This document shows positions 1 through 6,819 of a DNA stretch of 10,281 nt, piece by piece (positions within the stretch are counted from its first letter, which is position 1; each line of letters opens with the position of its first letter). Location of the stretch: contig JAFDFT010000040.1 in NCBI GenBank assembly GCA_019309685.1, positions 1 through 10,281 of the forward strand. The letters are read 5' to 3'. This DNA comes from Deltaproteobacteria bacterium. GTDB taxonomy: Bacteria; Desulfobacterota; Desulfobacteria; Desulfobacterales; JAABPS01. The notes below the pieces were generated by a model. That model was not told where the DNA came from. It ran no database searches and saw only the letters and a program-made list of their open reading frames with translations. The position numbers and the translations under genes are program-made.

Positions 1-180
1 GCTCAAATCAGAAAGGAACCCCATATACTTGATACGCTTGCTGAGAGTTACTTTGTAAATGACATGTATAATGAAGCGGTTGCAACTGAAATGAAGGCAC
101 TTGAACTTGCTAAAGCGGATCGATCTCATTATGAAAAGCAATTAATAAAATACAGAAAAGCACTAACAAAATCAAAATGA
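1..180 (+). CDS. C-terminal fragment of a TPR-repeat protein
   Basis: The frame starting at base 1 is open for 59 codons and ends at TGA (178-180); the start lies outside the window. The visible part carries at least one tetratricopeptide-like helix pair: the stretch from ILDTLAESYF to AVATEMKALELA has the usual spacing of small and hydrophobic residues (L/A/Y followed by A..A). It ends in a basic Lys-rich tail. TPR domains mediate protein-protein contacts, so no specific role can be given from 59 residues. It converges on the secretion ATPase gene with only 10 bp between the two stop codons and no visible terminator hairpin there. The TPR assignment is fairly good; the identity of the whole protein is unknown. 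Confidence 0.7.
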   Translation, partial: AQIRKEPHILDTLAESYFVNDMYNEAVATEMKALELAKADRSHYEKQLIKYRKALTKSK

Positions 181-190
181 AATTAAGCTA

Positions 191-2497
191 TTACCGAATA
201 CATACTTTCCTTACATGAAGCAGATCACAATGTCCTTGAAATATTTTTTCAATTCCATCTTGTTTTAATGTTGCCATACCATCTTCTTCGGCCTTCCTTC
301 TCAGTTCCTCCATCCGGGCACTGTTTTGAATGAGAGCCTTCATTTCATCAGTCCCCATGAGGAGTTCATGTATTCCCATTCTACCCTTATACCCTGTATC
401 GTTGCAAGTGGAGCACCCTTCTGATTTGAACAAAACCATATTTTTTGAATAAGGCGTGCTAACTTTATTCATAAACTCATCTTTCCCGTATTCCCTTACC
501 AGATCTTCATATTCTCTTTCTGAGGGATTATATGCTTTTTTACAATCTGTGCATAAAGTCCTCACCAATCGTTGTGCGAGAATACTTAATATGGCGTCTG
601 CAAAATTAAATGGATCCATTCCCATGTCAAGTAGCCGTGTGATGCTTTCAGTAGCACTGTTAGTATGAAGTGTTGAAAGTACCAGGTGACCCGTTAACGA
701 TGCTTCGATTCCAATTCTGGTTGTCTCTTTGTCCCGCATCTCCCCGACCATAATGACATCCGGATCGGCACGTAAAAATGATCGCATTGCTGCAGCAAAA
801 TCAAAGCCTATTTCGGCCCTAATCTGTACCTGCCTTAATCCTTTTTGTGTAATCTCTACAGGGTCTTCGGCTGTCCAGATTTTTGTATCAACTTTATTGA
901 TAAAGCTCATGGCGGAATGAAGAGTTGTTGTCTTTCCCGATCCTGTTGGGCCGCATACAAATATCAACCCGTAGGGTTTTTCAATAGTGCTTACAAAATT
1001 ATCATAATTTGGTTTTGAAAATCCGATCTGATCCAGTGGAAGCGGATCACCACTTGGAAGAATTCTCATCACCACATCTTCTATCCTGCCCTGTGTCGGC
1101 ACTGTGGCAACTCGAAGTTCAATATCCTTTCCGCCGTATTTTTTAAATTTTATTTTACCGTCCTGCGGTCTTCGACGCTCGGCAATATCAAGATCTGACA
1201 TAATTTTAATTCTAGAAACCACCGCATTTTTATAGCTAAATGGTATGGTTTGATATACAGCGCAGCTCCCATCAATTCGTATCCTTACTTGAGTATTTTC
1301 TTTGCCTGGATAGGGCTCAATATGAATATCAGACGCTCCTCGTAAATAAGCATCAAGTATTATTTTATTTACCAGCTGTACAACCGCGCTGTCTTCATCT
1401 GCTATAGCCGATTCCGCCTCTTCGATATAATCCGACTCCGCTTGAAGCTGAGAAAGAATATCGTCGATTTCAGCAATCTCTTCTTCTTCATGTGAAAATA
1501 ATTTAATAAATTTTTGTATATCCTGGGGCAGCGCAACAACTAAGTTTACCGCTCTCCCGGAAAAAAGTGGTTTGAGTTCATCAATCTTTTGCAAATCATG
1601 AGGATTATCAATTGCGATGATAATTTTACCGTCTTCTGATTTTAAAGGAACCCACACATTTTTTTTCATAAAGGGAACTTTCAGTCCTGCCATCAGTTCT
1701 CCAGGAATCGGTGTATTCTGGCTGAATTCAATATAAGGTACCTCATAAAATTCACCCAGCGATTTAACGATTTGCTTTTTTGAAAGTTTCAACTCATCCA
1801 TCAGGATGTTCTCAATTGGTATCTTTCTTTGTCTTGCCACTTCAATTGATTTCTGAAGTTCTTTCTCTGTTAAAATATGATTTTCAAGCAAATAATCGAA
1901 CTTACTGGTCCTTCCCTTGGCCATCCTTTTCTGGTTAAATAAAGCGATGCCTAATATCTCTGAAAGCTTTTCCGCTGATTGTTCATCATTTCCAGTGAAC
2001 ACACCTCCACTTTTTTGGTTTATCATCTGAAGAACGCCGAGAATATATTTCTTGAATATAATCGGATAAGCAAGCACCTGCCTGGTAATAAAGCCGGTTT
2101 TTTGATCCCAGCTTTTATCAAACTCAAGTTCAGGGTCTATACCAGCGAGCTCTTTTTCACTATAAACATCTTTAATATTGATCATTTTCTGATGAAACGC
2201 GACATAACCGGCAATGCTTTTTGCTGATACAGGAATTCTAATTTCCCCAATCTCATCACCAGATTTAAACCGGGAGACAAGTTCTCTTTTTTTTCCGTCT
2301 ACAACAAACACGGTTAACCTTTCAGCTCCAAAAAATTCAGTAATTTCGTCTTTTAAATTAATTAAAATTTCATCAAGGCTTGCAGCTGCGTAAATTTTAT
2401 TTCCTATCTCTTGAAGTCTGGTTCTATACTCCACTTCAGACTTTAAGTGTTCGACATGTTGGTCTTTTTCAATTACTCTTTTAGGTGTTTGTGCCAT
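191..2497 (-). CDS. GAF-domain-fused GspE/PilB-type secretion or pilus assembly ATPase
   Basis: This is a 768-residue hexameric motor ATPase of the GspE/PilB/PulE family, cytoplasmic and expected to drive pilin or pseudopilin assembly at the inner membrane. Domains in order: a GAF sensory domain (about 24-190), an MshEN-like N-terminal domain (about 200-345), an acidic linker (about 335-365), then the ATPase (about 366-768). The motor looks intact: Asp-box region with DIHIEPY at 390-396, Walker A GPTGSGKT at 516-523, Walker B region DVIMVGEMRD at 580-589, His-box STLHTNSA near 608-615, and a zinc-type tetracysteine C649/C652/C695/C698. Ordinary PilB is about 560-570 residues; the extra length is the GAF domain. 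In the MshEN part, the place where I expect an RLG-type c-di-GMP motif reads PIE (227-229), so nucleotide binding there may be lost. The ATG at 2497 has AAGGAAG 7 bases upstream. No pilin, platform protein or PilT gene is in the window, so type II secretion versus type IV pilus cannot be decided. Confidence 0.93.
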   Translation of the reverse strand: MAQTPKRVIEKDQHVEHLKSEVEYRTRLQEIGNKIYAAASLDEILINLKDEITEFFGAERLTVFVVDGKKRELVSRFKSGDEIGEIRIPVSAKSIAGYVAFHQKMINIKDVYSEKELAGIDPELEFDKSWDQKTGFITRQVLAYPIIFKKYILGVLQMINQKSGGVFTGNDEQSAEKLSEILGIALFNQKRMAKGRTSKFDYLLENHILTEKELQKSIEVARQRKIPIENILMDELKLSKKQIVKSLGEFYEVPYIEFSQNTPIPGELMAGLKVPFMKKNVWVPLKSEDGKIIIAIDNPHDLQKIDELKPLFSGRAVNLVVALPQDIQKFIKLFSHEEEEIAEIDDILSQLQAESDYIEEAESAIADEDSAVVQLVNKIILDAYLRGASDIHIEPYPGKENTQVRIRIDGSCAVYQTIPFSYKNAVVSRIKIMSDLDIAERRRPQDGKIKFKKYGGKDIELRVATVPTQGRIEDVVMRILPSGDPLPLDQIGFSKPNYDNFVSTIEKPYGLIFVCGPTGSGKTTTLHSAMSFINKVDTKIWTAEDPVEITQKGLRQVQIRAEIGFDFAAAMRSFLRADPDVIMVGEMRDKETTRIGIEASLTGHLVLSTLHTNSATESITRLLDMGMDPFNFADAILSILAQRLVRTLCTDCKKAYNPSEREYEDLVREYGKDEFMNKVSTPYSKNMVLFKSEGCSTCNDTGYKGRMGIHELLMGTDEMKALIQNSARMEELRRKAEEDGMATLKQDGIEKIFQGHCDLLHVRKVCIR

Positions 2498-2597
2498 ATC
2501 GATTCTTCCTTTAATCTTTGTTCATACATCAATCAATTTTCTCAAGACTTCTCGGAATTTAATTAGTGCCTATCCACAAATTGCTATTTTTCCGTAT

Positions 2598-2843
2598 TTA
2601 TTCTTCGGTTTTCTCTTCTTTAATTTTTGAGATGTTTTTATAAACTTTCTGTATGCCGCCGCCAAAAAGAATAATTCCGATCAAATAAAAACAAAACTTA
2701 ATAAAAGGAATGATGGACGTAAATATCTCAAGGTCAGCCAATCTCGGCATTACCTGTGGGATTCGATAAAAAACACCTATCCCGGCCAGTATGAGAAGAA
2801 CTCCCCAAATGATTTGGAATTGAATTGTTTCTGTAGGTTTCAT
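2598..2843 (-). CDS. Small two-helix inner-membrane protein, function unknown
   Basis: This encodes 81 residues from the ATG at 2843; a TTG at 2846 would add one residue and cannot be excluded, because GGAAA lies 7 bases from the TTG and 10 from the ATG. I do not recognise the family. Two hydrophobic helices are visible, about residues 9-27 (IIWGVLLILAGIGVF) and 44-63 (ending in IGIILFGGG), joined by a loop containing RIPQVMPRL. A highly charged C-terminal tail (KNISKIKEEKTEE) is probably cytoplasmic. It has a well-formed promoter of its own at 2898-2926. It lies 100 bp upstream of the secretion ATPase on the same strand with no clear terminator between, so co-transcription is possible. A functional link is only suggested by this position. 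Confidence 0.7.
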   Translation of the reverse strand: MKPTETIQFQIIWGVLLILAGIGVFYRIPQVMPRLADLEIFTSIIPFIKFCFYLIGIILFGGGIQKVYKNISKIKEEKTEE

Positions 2844-2897
2844 CAACGTATTTTCCGTTTTAATTTTATCATTTTTTGTATCCTTGGAATAGTGTAA

Positions 2898-2926
2898 AAT
2901 ATAGACTGATTAACACTAAGTGTCAA
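2898..2926 (-). promoter_or_regulatory. Sigma70-type promoter of the small membrane protein gene
   Basis: On the minus strand TTGACA (2921-2926) is followed after exactly 17 bases by TATATT (2898-2903), a perfect -35 and a 5/6 -10 match. Transcription would start near 2890, giving a leader of about 47 bases before the ATG at 2843. It may also serve the ATPase gene at 2497, for which I see no good promoter in its 100-bp upstream gap. Confidence 0.65.
2910..2926. promoter_or_regulatory. Operator-like palindrome overlapping the -35 box
   Basis: Plus-strand TTAACACTAAGTGTCAA is a near-perfect palindrome: arms TTAACACT and AGTGTCAA around a central A, with 7 of 8 positions complementary. It includes the whole -35 hexamer of the promoter at 2898-2926. 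A dimeric repressor bound here would block RNA polymerase. No cognate regulator is in the window, so this is inference from symmetry and position. Confidence 0.35.
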
Positions 2927-3056
2927 ATTAATAAAAATGGGTCATCACCAAATGAATTTATTATTCTAATAGAATTCATATATGCAACGCTAAAAACCTT
3001 TAAATAAATAAGCGTTTAGAAATATATTTTTCTCGATTACAACAACCTTGCTTAAA

Positions 3057-3148
3057 AATATCGAATAATAAACGCCGAATATCGAAGGAAATGCAGAACA
3101 CCATTGGGAAAATATAAAATAAAACTTCGTGATTCGGTATTCGAGATT
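3057..3148. repeat. Degenerate inverted-repeat (REP/MITE-like) element
   Basis: The left arm (3057-3088) contains TCGAATA, CCGAAT and TCGAAGG. The right arm (3124-3148), read in reverse complement, contains TCGAATA, CCGAAT and CGAAGT in the same order. The left arm carries a short insertion between the first two blocks. The loop is about 35 bases and AT-rich. Repeated TCGAAT/ATTCG words in a long imperfect palindrome are typical of dispersed non-coding repeat elements; whether this one is multi-copy in the genome cannot be seen here. It lies about 80 bp past the livF stop. Confidence 0.5.
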
Positions 3149-3225
3149 CTCTGTTTAAATAAGAACCTGTTAGAATTTCAAAATTCTTTCGGTGAGATTA
3201 AATGGGGCATCGCTGAAGGAAGACT

Positions 3226-3939
3226 CTATCCACCAAGATAAGCTTTTTTAACTTTTGGATTATTGATTAATTCCTGGGCAAGTCCTTCAAGTGCGATTTC
3301 CCCATTTTCCAATACATATGAATGGTTCGCAATCTCTAAGGCAGCTTTGGCATTTTGTTCCACTAGAAGAATCGTAGTGCCTGATTTATTCAGCTGTTTG
3401 ATGACAGCTAATATTTCCTGTACAATGATAGGGGCAATCCCCATGGAGGGTTCATCAAGGAGGAGCAATTCAGGCTTGCACATCAGCGCACGAGCAATTG
3501 CAAGCATTTGTTGTTCACCGCCGGAAAGAGTTCCGGCTATTTGTTGAGACCTTTTTTCAAGTATCGGAAACATTTCATAAACATGTTTAATTCTGTTATT
3601 AATATCATTTTTATTACGTCTTTTATAGTATAAAAACGCACCTAAATGGATATTATCTTTTACTGACAGATGAATAAAAATTTGTCTGCCTTCAGGAACC
3701 TGTGCTATTCCATACCTAACAATTTTATCCGGTGACAAATTTGCGATATTGTTTCCTTGATATACTATTTGACCATTTTTTGATTGAACAAGTCCTGAAA
3801 TAACTTTTAATAGCGTGGATTTCCCAGCGCCGTTTGCGCCAATGATTGAAACAATTTTTCCTTTAGGGACATCAATAGAGATTCCTTTAAGCGCTGGTAT
3901 TGTATCATAATATGCGTTGAGTTTACTTATTTTAAGCAT
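3226..3939 (-). CDS. livF: ABC transporter ATPase LivF, branched-chain amino acid type
   Basis: This 237-residue cytoplasmic ATPase is one of the two nucleotide-binding subunits of a Liv/HAAT-family importer. Visible motifs: Walker A GANGAGKS (34-41), Q-loop near Q79, signature LSGGEQQ (138-144), Walker B LLLLDEP (158-164), and VEQNA (193-197) with Gln where many ABC ATPases have His, as is usual in LivF. PEGRQIF (82-88) and the ending KKAYLGG are also family hallmarks. The length is normal. The start ATG at 3939 overlaps the end of livG by 8 bp, which implies translational coupling; a GGGAG lies about 13 bases upstream inside livG. It is the last gene of livHMGF. Confidence 0.96.
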   Translation of the reverse strand: MLKISKLNAYYDTIPALKGISIDVPKGKIVSIIGANGAGKSTLLKVISGLVQSKNGQIVYQGNNIANLSPDKIVRYGIAQVPEGRQIFIHLSVKDNIHLGAFLYYKRRNKNDINNRIKHVYEMFPILEKRSQQIAGTLSGGEQQMLAIARALMCKPELLLLDEPSMGIAPIIVQEILAVIKQLNKSGTTILLVEQNAKAALEIANHSYVLENGEIALEGLAQELINNPKVKKAYLGG

Positions 3940-4720
3940 GTTGCGTTACGTCTCCCAAATATGCCTTGATGACACTGGGGTTGTTTTGAATTTCTTCTGG
4001 CGATCCTTCGGCTATCACTTGTCCATTATTAAGAACTAATATTTCATCTGAAATATTCATTACCACCTTCATATCATGTTCAACTAAAAGAACAGTGACC
4101 CCTTTTTCCTTTATGGCCTTTATTAGAGAAGAAGCAATATGAGTTTCCGTTTCATTTAACCCTGCCGCGGGTTCATCCAAACATATTAATTCCGGATCAC
4201 TGGCAAGGGCTCTACCGATCTCAAGATATTTTTGTTCACCAAGGGGCAAACTATCCGCCATTTCATTATATTTATCAGAAAGCCCTATAAATTTTAAAAC
4301 ATCCAAAGCTCGCGATCGAATCTGTTCTTCTTTCTTTTTGACGGTGCCAAACCCCATTCCTGATGCGAAGAATGACATTTTAATTCTTGAATGACATCCC
4401 ACCATAACATTTTCAAGGACTGTCATGTTATCAAAAAGCTCAATGGTTTGAAAACTTCTTGAAATACCACGAATAGCAATCTCGTGAGGTTTTAAATTGC
4501 TTATTTTTTGACCTTTGAACCAAACGTTTCCTCTTGTAGGAGATAAAAATCCTGTTATGATGTTATATAGCGTAGTTTTCCCAGCGCCATTAGGTCCAAT
4601 GATGGCTTTTATGGTTCCCTTTTTTAATTGAAATTTTGTATCTGTCAACGCGGTAAGTCCGCCAAACACCATTGCCAGATTTTCAACTTCAAGAATATTT
4701 TCTTTGAGTTCTTCTTTCAT
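3932..4720 (-). CDS. livG: ABC transporter ATPase LivG, branched-chain amino acid type
   Basis: This is the 262-residue second ATPase subunit, pairing with LivF below the LivH/LivM channel. Motifs: Walker A GPNGAGKT (42-49), Q-loop RSFQ with Q91, signature-equivalent LPLGEQKYLEIGRAL (158-172; LivG proteins normally have such a variant), Walker B LICLDEP (178-184) and H-loop VEHDM with H215. The length is normal. The ATG at 4720 is 40 bp after the livM stop. It has no good ribosome binding site: the only purine run, AAAAAGG, is about 27 bases away, and an in-frame TGA closes the frame just upstream. Translation may therefore depend on coupling or on an unstructured AU-rich leader. Confidence 0.95.
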   Translation of the reverse strand: MKEELKENILEVENLAMVFGGLTALTDTKFQLKKGTIKAIIGPNGAGKTTLYNIITGFLSPTRGNVWFKGQKISNLKPHEIAIRGISRSFQTIELFDNMTVLENVMVGCHSRIKMSFFASGMGFGTVKKKEEQIRSRALDVLKFIGLSDKYNEMADSLPLGEQKYLEIGRALASDPELICLDEPAAGLNETETHIASSLIKAIKEKGVTVLLVEHDMKVVMNISDEILVLNNGQVIAEGSPEEIQNNPSVIKAYLGDVTQHA

Positions 4721-4760
4721 ATGTTTAAGCCAACGCGATATATATAACCTTTTTGATCAA

Positions 4761-5720
4761 TTACAATTTACGTTTAACAAATTTTTTAATTATCCCAGGA
4801 ATACCTACAAGTCCATCTGGAAGGAAAATTGTAACTAAAAGGAGTATGGCCCCATAAATGATAACCTCAAACTCCTTAAAAAAATGAAGCCATTCGTAAT
4901 TTAAAAATGTTATCAAAACAGCTCCTACAATCGCACCCCAAATACTATGCATCCCACCTAATGCGATCATAATAAGGAGTTTGATTGCAAAGAAGAGGTC
5001 AAAGGAAGAAGGATTGATAAAGTTAATATAATGCGCATATAGACTTCCTGCAAGAGAAGCGAGAATAGCGGAATAAATAAAAACAATTAGCTTAAATCTT
5101 GGAACGTTTATACCCATCGCGCTTGCGGCGGCTTCGCTTGCATGTATTGCACGTAATGCTCTTCCGGTACGTGACTGAATTAAATTAATGGTAAAAAGAA
5201 AAGCTGCAAAAACAATCCCCCAAACAAAGAAGTAATATTTTTCCACAGAGTTTAGTTTAAGGGCAAACAAGCTTAAACCCGGAATGCCTGTCATGCCATC
5301 CGGGCCGCCTGTATATTCAAGCTCTTGATTAAAAATAATGTAAACAATTATCCCGAAAGCAAGTGTCGCCATCGCCAAATAATGCCCTTTAAGTTTTAGC
5401 GAAGGAGCGCCTACCAGGAATGCAATAACTGAAACAATAAAAATACCAATGATTAAACACATCCAAGGATTAATTCCAAAACGAGCTGTCAGAATTCCTG
5501 AGGTATAAGCGCCTATGCCAAAGAAGGCCGCGTGCCCGAGTGATATCTGACCTGCATATCCAATAAATAAGCTTAAACCAATTGTAATAATAGTATATAT
5601 GCCGGCAAAGACCATTATATTTGTGTAATTCCCAAGTGCCGGAATTCTGCTTATTACAAATGGAAAGCTTATAATGAAAAAAGCGAATATTCCAATATGA
5701 AGCTTTTGGATTTTCAGCAT
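4761..5720 (-). CDS. livM: ABC transporter permease LivM, branched-chain amino acid type
   Basis: This is a 319-residue integral membrane permease, expected to form a channel with LivH. Its many hydrophobic segments begin with an N-terminal helix at about 9-26. The family signature GYAGQISLGHAAFFGIGAY is at 54-72. TGGPDGMTGIPG (137-148) is a LivM hallmark. The cytoplasmic coupling loop SRTGRALRAIHASEAAASAM (183-202) contacts the ATPases, and LGGMHSIWGAIVGA occupies 254-267. The length is typical. The ATG at 5720 is 3 bp after the livH stop, with AAAAGG 9 bases upstream, so the two are translated from one mRNA. Confidence 0.95.
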   Translation of the reverse strand: MLKIQKLHIGIFAFFIISFPFVISRIPALGNYTNIMVFAGIYTIITIGLSLFIGYAGQISLGHAAFFGIGAYTSGILTARFGINPWMCLIIGIFIVSVIAFLVGAPSLKLKGHYLAMATLAFGIIVYIIFNQELEYTGGPDGMTGIPGLSLFALKLNSVEKYYFFVWGIVFAAFLFTINLIQSRTGRALRAIHASEAAASAMGINVPRFKLIVFIYSAILASLAGSLYAHYINFINPSSFDLFFAIKLLIMIALGGMHSIWGAIVGAVLITFLNYEWLHFFKEFEVIIYGAILLLVTIFLPDGLVGIPGIIKKFVKRKL

Positions 5721-5723
5721 CTA

Positions 5724-6623
5724 TCAAAACCTTTTAATTTTACTTATTTCTATATTCCCTAAGAGGCCGCTCGGTTTAAAAAATAATACCCCGAGCAAGA
5801 CAATTAACGCGAAAGCATCTTTGTAGCCTGAAGATATGAGTCCAGCACCTAGGGATTCAATAATCCCTATGAGTAATCCTCCTACGATTGCACCGGGAAA
5901 ACTTCCCAAACCACCAAGGATAACCGCACTGAAACCTTTTATCGCGAGCATCGCTCCTCGATCATACTCCATTAACGAAATGGGAGTAATTACAATGCCG
6001 GCTATAGCGCCAATACCGGCTGAAAGTGAAAAGGACAGCATTATCATTTTCTTCACATTAATACCTACAAGACTTGCCGCATCAGGGTTATCCGCACACG
6101 CGCGCATCGCTTTTCCGATGATTGTCTTTTCAAAAAAGAAAGTGAGGATCAAAACCGTTACTACTAATAATCCAATGACCCAAAGGTATTGCGGCTGAAT
6201 CACTGCACCAAATAATTGAATTGGCGTTCGCCCTGAAAAAGCAGGTAGGTCAAGGGGATCTTTGCCCCACGCAAACATGGCAATGCCTTTTAACAAAATA
6301 GATACAGCAATGGTAGCAATAATGAGTGTAAGAACGGATGGCTGACGGATAGGACGTATCGCGAATCTATCTACAATTAAACCCACTAAGGTAACTAAAA
6401 TAATAGTAAAAAGAAATGCTATAATAATAGGAATGCCAAGGATGACATGAAACAAAACCATACTCATGCCACCCAGCATAACAAATTCACCTTGGGCAAA
6501 ATTAATAATATCTGTAACATTGTAAATAATATTAAACCCGATAGCCACCATTGCATAAATGCTCCCGATGGTTATTCCAGTAATTAAGTACTGTAAAATC
6601 TGACTTGTACTTGCTCCATCCAT
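5724..6623 (-). CDS. livH: ABC transporter permease LivH, branched-chain amino acid type
   Basis: This 299-residue permease is the partner of LivM. Hallmarks: GITIGSIYAMVAIGFNIIY (16-34), INFAQGEFVMLGG (40-52), the coupling loop IGKAMRACADNPDAASLVGI (169-188), and LGGLGSFPGAIVGG (236-249). The length and multi-helix layout are normal. The ATG at 6623 is preceded by GAGGTG about 10 bases upstream. It opens livHMGF. A strong terminator lies between it and the upstream binding-protein gene, and I see no convincing promoter in the roughly 110 bp between that terminator and livH, so expression may come largely from read-through. Confidence 0.95.
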   Translation of the reverse strand: MDGASTSQILQYLITGITIGSIYAMVAIGFNIIYNVTDIINFAQGEFVMLGGMSMVLFHVILGIPIIIAFLFTIILVTLVGLIVDRFAIRPIRQPSVLTLIIATIAVSILLKGIAMFAWGKDPLDLPAFSGRTPIQLFGAVIQPQYLWVIGLLVVTVLILTFFFEKTIIGKAMRACADNPDAASLVGINVKKMIMLSFSLSAGIGAIAGIVITPISLMEYDRGAMLAIKGFSAVILGGLGSFPGAIVGGLLIGIIESLGAGLISSGYKDAFALIVLLGVLFFKPSGLLGNIEISKIKRF

Positions 6624-6736
6624 ATACTGATTTCACCTCAACGTATATTGAAATAATTTATTCAAGAAAATAAATAAAATATAATCAGTAAAATTTATTC
6701 TCTTCTTTTCGTTCCCATATCAATTAACGATTGCTT

Positions 6737-6773
6737 AAAAAAAAGCGAGGGTGGTATATATTTCACCACCCTC
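6737..6773 (-). terminator. Strong intrinsic terminator between the binding-protein gene and livH
   Basis: In minus-strand RNA the stem GAGGGTGGT/ACCACCCTC (9 bp, 6747-6755 with 6765-6773, GC-rich) with a 9-base loop is followed, after two bases, by eight consecutive U (6737-6744). This is a textbook Rho-independent terminator for the binding-protein gene, about 45 bp past its stop codon. As it sits upstream of livHMGF it should lower permease expression and may also protect the binding-protein mRNA from 3' decay. Confidence 0.88.
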
Positions 6774-6819
6774 ACAAAAATGAAGCTTTTACAAACAACA
6801 AACATTCAGCGTAAATTGA

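Larger units (their letters stand above)
2844..3225. other. Gene-free region between livF and the small membrane protein gene
   Basis: These 382 bases are strongly AT-rich and hold no convincing coding frame. They contain the small gene's promoter with its overlapping palindrome (2898-2926) and the inverted-repeat element at 3057-3148. A weak AT-only hairpin (AGAATTT/AAATTCT, 3172-3187) follows the livF stop on its 3' side but lacks a T-run. I see no clear intrinsic terminator for livHMGF; the inverted-repeat element may serve as its 3' end. Confidence 0.6.

Noticed and set aside
2498..2597. Possible sigma54 site (GGCAC) upstream of the secretion ATPase
   Set aside because: The GC element at the required distance is missing, so it does not meet the sigma54 consensus.
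2986..3016. AACGCT...AGCGTT inverted repeat
   Set aside because: Six-base arms 19 bases apart in AT-rich DNA are readily expected by chance, and nothing nearby gives it a role.
3172..3187. AGAATTT/AAATTCT hairpin as a livF terminator
   Set aside because: The stem is AT-rich with a loop of only 2 bases unless it opens further, and no T-run follows on the minus strand.
3263..3547. Plus-strand open frame of 94 codons
   Set aside because: It is wholly antisense to livF, with no initiation signal and no recognisable domain.
5470..5727. Minus-strand alternative frame inside livM
   Set aside because: It overlaps the 5' part of livM, whose frame carries the GYAGQISLGHAAFFG signature; the product is Tyr/Trp-rich and not protein-like.
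5836..6198. Plus-strand open frame of 120 codons
   Set aside because: It is wholly antisense to livH, which has all family motifs; the Pro/Ile/Ser-rich product is an artefact of antisense reading of a membrane protein.
6624..6736. Candidate promoters for livH such as TTGATA with AATAAA-like boxes
   Set aside because: Spacing or hexamer matches are poor, and AT-rich DNA yields many such partial matches.
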